From: Austropuccinia psidii
Lineage: Eukaryota; Basidiomycota; Pucciniomycetes; Pucciniales; Sphaerophragmiaceae
Length of the DNA: 64,000 bases
Direction: 5' to 3'
NCBI GenBank assembly: GCA_023105745.1
Contig: JALGQZ010000015.1
Span: 23,789,499-23,853,498 of the forward strand
The position numbers and the translations under genes were made by a program. Position 1 is the first letter of the stretch. Each line of letters starts with the position of its first letter. Below are positions 61,286 to 64,000 of the stretch, in pieces. Under the pieces are notes generated by a model. The model made no database searches and was not told the DNA's origin. It saw only the letters and a program-made list of their open reading frames with translations.

Positions 61286-61622
61286 GGTGAACCAGACAGG
61301 GCCTACTCTGATTTTTTCAGGCTCACAAGAAGTAGACCAATCCAATTCTCCAGTGGCTTCACATCATTCATGAACCAGCAGATCAGTGGCCAAGAGTCAC
61401 CATTATTCACAATCCCAGGTAGTTTCCAGGAGAAGACAAGGATAAAAAGGAAAAAACAAGACTTCTTTCAGCCAAAGGCAGAGAGAGTCAGACCCAATGA
61501 TCTGCAAGCTTTTGGAATTGGTGAAAATAATTGTAGAATAAGGAGCCCCAATAGTGGAAATACTTCCCCCACTCAGAATGAACACAGTGTTGTTTTATCT
61601 GAGAGTAACTGTCACAACCATG

Positions 61623-63002
61623 TGTAATAACCCCCCAATGGGTGTTTGAATCAAATATAGCCTGACCCCATTTTATGGCCAATTGGCCATGTCATCAGAT
61701 TTATGGCCAATTGGACCTTTTTGGTGTTTTATAGCCTTTGGTACATATCACTTTTCAATGGCCACTAATGGCATGAGGCGTCATCCTGCAACCATTGGCC
61801 CTTTTGGCCAATTCTCGACCTCACCACCCCCAGGCCAAAACCTTTGTTCTGGGACTGGGGGGTCCATCACCAGGCCCTTTGGCCCAACCCCTTTAATTAT
61901 GGGGCCAAAGGCCTAAATGGCCCAAAAAGGCCATTTAGGCCCCCTATGGCCTCCAAAGCCCATTGTCCATGTTTTGTAGTCCATGGGACCTTTAGGCCCC
62001 TTTTGGCCTATATCCAATGAGGAAAAAGGGGCCAAGGGGGAAGTACACCAGCCTCAAACGCCAGGTGGGTCCCAAACCACAAGTGGGCCAACCTGAGCCT
62101 ATTTTGGCCCCAGTCTCAACAATCCCAAAATGGCCAAAAGGAACCCAGGACACAAAATTGGCCACTTTCAAGCCCTGGCCTCTGGCAACCACCAGAGGCC
62201 ACAAGATCAGGTCCAGAACAATTTCCCCTCAATTCAGGGGATGAACTCTTGTTCACCAATTTACTCTGTACCAAAGGATCCAGGAATGGTGCATATATGG
62301 TATGATATACCATTATGCACCAATCTTGCTCAGCAATCAAATGTTGATTTTTTCAGGATAAAATATGCTTTTTCAATTAAAGTCTCCAAATACATGACCC
62401 ATTTTGAAGGAACTCTTTTCAGTCAGTCAGCCTTGCAATCCTTGGCGGCTACCAGAAGACCATTTGAAGACCCAACCACCTGGCCCTGCAGGAGTTGGTT
62501 TGTATTTTCTTTTCAGGATTTCTCAAAGGTTAATTTCAACAGGTTATCAATCAGTCAATCAGTCGTCAAGACATCAAGTACTTCAGTATTCTTTGGAAAA
62601 CTCAATTGGTCCATACAGGCTGTATTCAAGCAAGCTGTATGGCCTTGGACCTTTTGGACCAATTCATATTACACTGTGGGAGTTCAGTCAAACAGTTCAA
62701 TTCTCAAGATGGCAAGACCTGTATTGACCCAAAGCAGTCAATACATCTGGTTAATCAACCCTCAAGGATCAGTCTTCAACATTTCACTTATACTGGCCAC
62801 CTTTTTTTCCCTGGGGACCTTTTCCCCAGTTAATTAATATATGGGATTTATTTTTATCCTTATGTTCTTTTCATTTATGAAAGTAAATAATGATAATATT
62901 AAGTGAGTCATTTTCACCTTTTCTTCTTTGCCTGTCAGTGGATATTGGTGGTCATATCCTTTACTAATTCCATTGTTCTTTCTGGTAGGTTGAAACTTTT
63001 AC
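61623..63002 (+). repeat. Family S repeat, long GGCC-rich copy, 3' end truncated
   Basis: It starts TGTAATAACCCCCC, like the solo LTR at 55160 (TGTAACAACCATCC). It shares its 3' half: the hairpin CTGGGGACC..TTCCCCAG (62811-62829), TTAATTAATATA, the CTTTGCCTGT and GTGGTCATATCC blocks and GGTTGAAAC. About 61670-62220 is an extra, GC-rich segment dense in GGCC and TTTGGCC/GGCCAAA. The last 200 bp of the family are missing, and a G4-type LTR begins instead. It interrupts G5. Open frames here (61683, 62017, 62130) are by-products of the GC-rich composition. Confidence 0.75.
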
Positions 63003-64000
63003 CCTGTGACTCAAAATCAGACCACAAGCATGACAGCCAAACACCATAAACCAATGGTATAGCCAAGATACCACCAAAACATGGAGCTTAGCCAAATAAG
63101 CTCAAAAGGTATCAAAAGAAAGAGGAAACTCACCCCTTTCCAAATATACAAGTCCCATCATCATAGGACAAAGAATAACAAATTTATTCCTGCTCAAAGC
63201 TGTTGCTGAGCATAAACCTTAATTTTCACTTCTCTTCTGAAATACAGAGTAAGAGGCCTAGCCCCATCGAATGGGTATGCAAAATGAAGCTCTAAGCCAG
63301 GGCTATCCAATGGTACCAGCTAAACTGAGCCAGTACCAGTATTACAGAAGTTATGGTCAAATTTAGGCACAATAAGGGTGAATAAAACATTCACCTCTCA
63401 TCTAACTTCTACAGTTTTAATGTGAGATACCTAAAGTGGGGTATTTTTGGAAAGCGAACAATTAGGGCTATCTTCTGGCTTCATTCATTTCTCAATATCT
63501 CCACTAGAACAAAAGGTATAGGGCAAACAATCCCAATACAGCTTTTGCCTAAAAACACACACATGTACAAAAACCTTGTACATGGGATAACTTTGTCATA
63601 TTTAATGATAGCCATACCAAATAAGGTACCATTGTGTAGAACACATACAGGGCTAAACACCAATTCAATTTTGAGGTTGATATCTCAAGAAATGACAATG
63701 TTATAGCTGTTTTAAGGTCAAAATCCCACATCTTGACCAATACAGCCTTACCATGGGATAATATCCCATAACCATGATTATGAGGTTTCAAACTGAGAAA
63801 AGAGCTTTCTTTTACTTCAATACCTCATCTTTCATTAAATACTGGGGTCTCATACAGGTTCTGTACAGCATCCTACGCATCATACATGTCAGAATCAGGC
63901 TGTGAGGTCCCCAGATGAAAATTTTCACCCTGTATTGGTGAAAACAGCCCAGATGTTGTTTCAAAACCACATCTGAGCCCAATACAGGCTATACAGGCCT
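63003..64000 (+). repeat. G4/G5-family LTR, cut by window end
   Basis: It starts at CCCTGTGACTCAAAATCAGACC, lacking the first bases TGTCAG, and aligns with the G4 LTR (from about 42645) to the end of the window, about two thirds of the LTR. It could be the 3' LTR of G5 or a separate copy. Confidence 0.85.

Larger units (their letters stand above)
58479..61622 (+). mobile_element. Ty3/Gypsy G5: 5' LTR and gag region only
   Basis: The 5' LTR (58479-59890, 1,412 bp) belongs to the G4 family, ending TGACG and followed by TTTTGGGGGCCTGGC. The leader, accessory gene and N-terminal Gag follow the G4 sequence to a point equivalent to about 45830. There an S-type repeat begins. The whole of the Gag core and pol is absent. 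The LTR at 63003 may be its 3' LTR, but the first six bases are missing, and a right-hand duplication cannot be checked within the window. Confidence 0.85.

Noticed and set aside
62017..62837. Open frames of 75-235 codons in the GGCC-rich repeat
   Set aside because: GC-rich low-complexity sequence with few stops. The frames overlap on both strands and continue into the shared LTR part, which is non-coding in the 55160 copy.
1..64000. Bacterial features, CRISPR array or tRNA genes
   Set aside because: Spliced genes and LTR retrotransposons dominate. No short regularly spaced repeats and no tRNA-like fold were seen by eye.

Overview
The window is eukaryotic, very AT-rich, and consists almost entirely of nested LTR retrotransposons. 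A basidiomycete of the rust-fungus type is the best fit. This is inferred from the Copia Gag tail (CxxGKHNP...SH...CWKLH), chromovirus-like Ty3/Gypsy polyproteins, 60-90 nt GT-AG introns and deep TE nesting; no marker gene fixes the species. I saw no tRNA, rRNA or CRISPR array. One multi-exon host gene is credible.

Layout. 1-900 is the decayed 3' end of a Gypsy element (G0). It is interrupted by a Copia element (901-5470) and resumes at 5471-5968. A stand-alone Gypsy LTR follows (5969-7382). G1 (7602-17121, minus strand) is a very young Gypsy with an intact 1,479-codon Gag-Pol but no integrase. G3 (18457-39089) is an older Gypsy carrying G2 (20901-30999) in its leader. 39090-42638 is decayed sequence with a fossil gag. 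G4 (42639-52340) is another complete but inactivated Gypsy. 53179-55086 is the host gene, encoding an acidic nuclear-type protein, and a solo LTR of another family (55160-55901) lies 73 bp beyond its stop. 58479-64000 holds a Gypsy G5 that kept its 5' LTR and gag but lost pol; its body is broken by a second, GGCC-rich copy of the solo-LTR family.

Element ends are well supported. Target-site duplications (TSDs) are TTATA (G1), CTTTT (G2), AATG plus one mismatch (G3), ATTAA (G4) and CTGCA (solo LTR). LTR divergence by eye ranks ages G1 < G2 < G4 < G3.

The most interesting signal is an undescribed-looking coding arrangement at the 5' end of the Gypsy interiors. G1, G2, G3 and G4 each carry a second, spliced reading frame overlapping the N-terminal part of Gag-Pol in the +1 frame. 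G5 and a fossil at about 41 kb keep traces of it. Its protein sequence is conserved within each pair (G1/G3 and G2/G4), its introns sit at the same places and phases, and its first exon always begins AG|TG. In G2, G4 and G5 a good upstream donor ends in A, so splicing would itself build the ATG. In all four elements the Gag-Pol ATG lies inside an intron of this second gene, a few bases before the acceptor. Intron retention would therefore give Gag-Pol, and splicing would give the accessory protein. This is inferred from sequence alone and needs transcript data.
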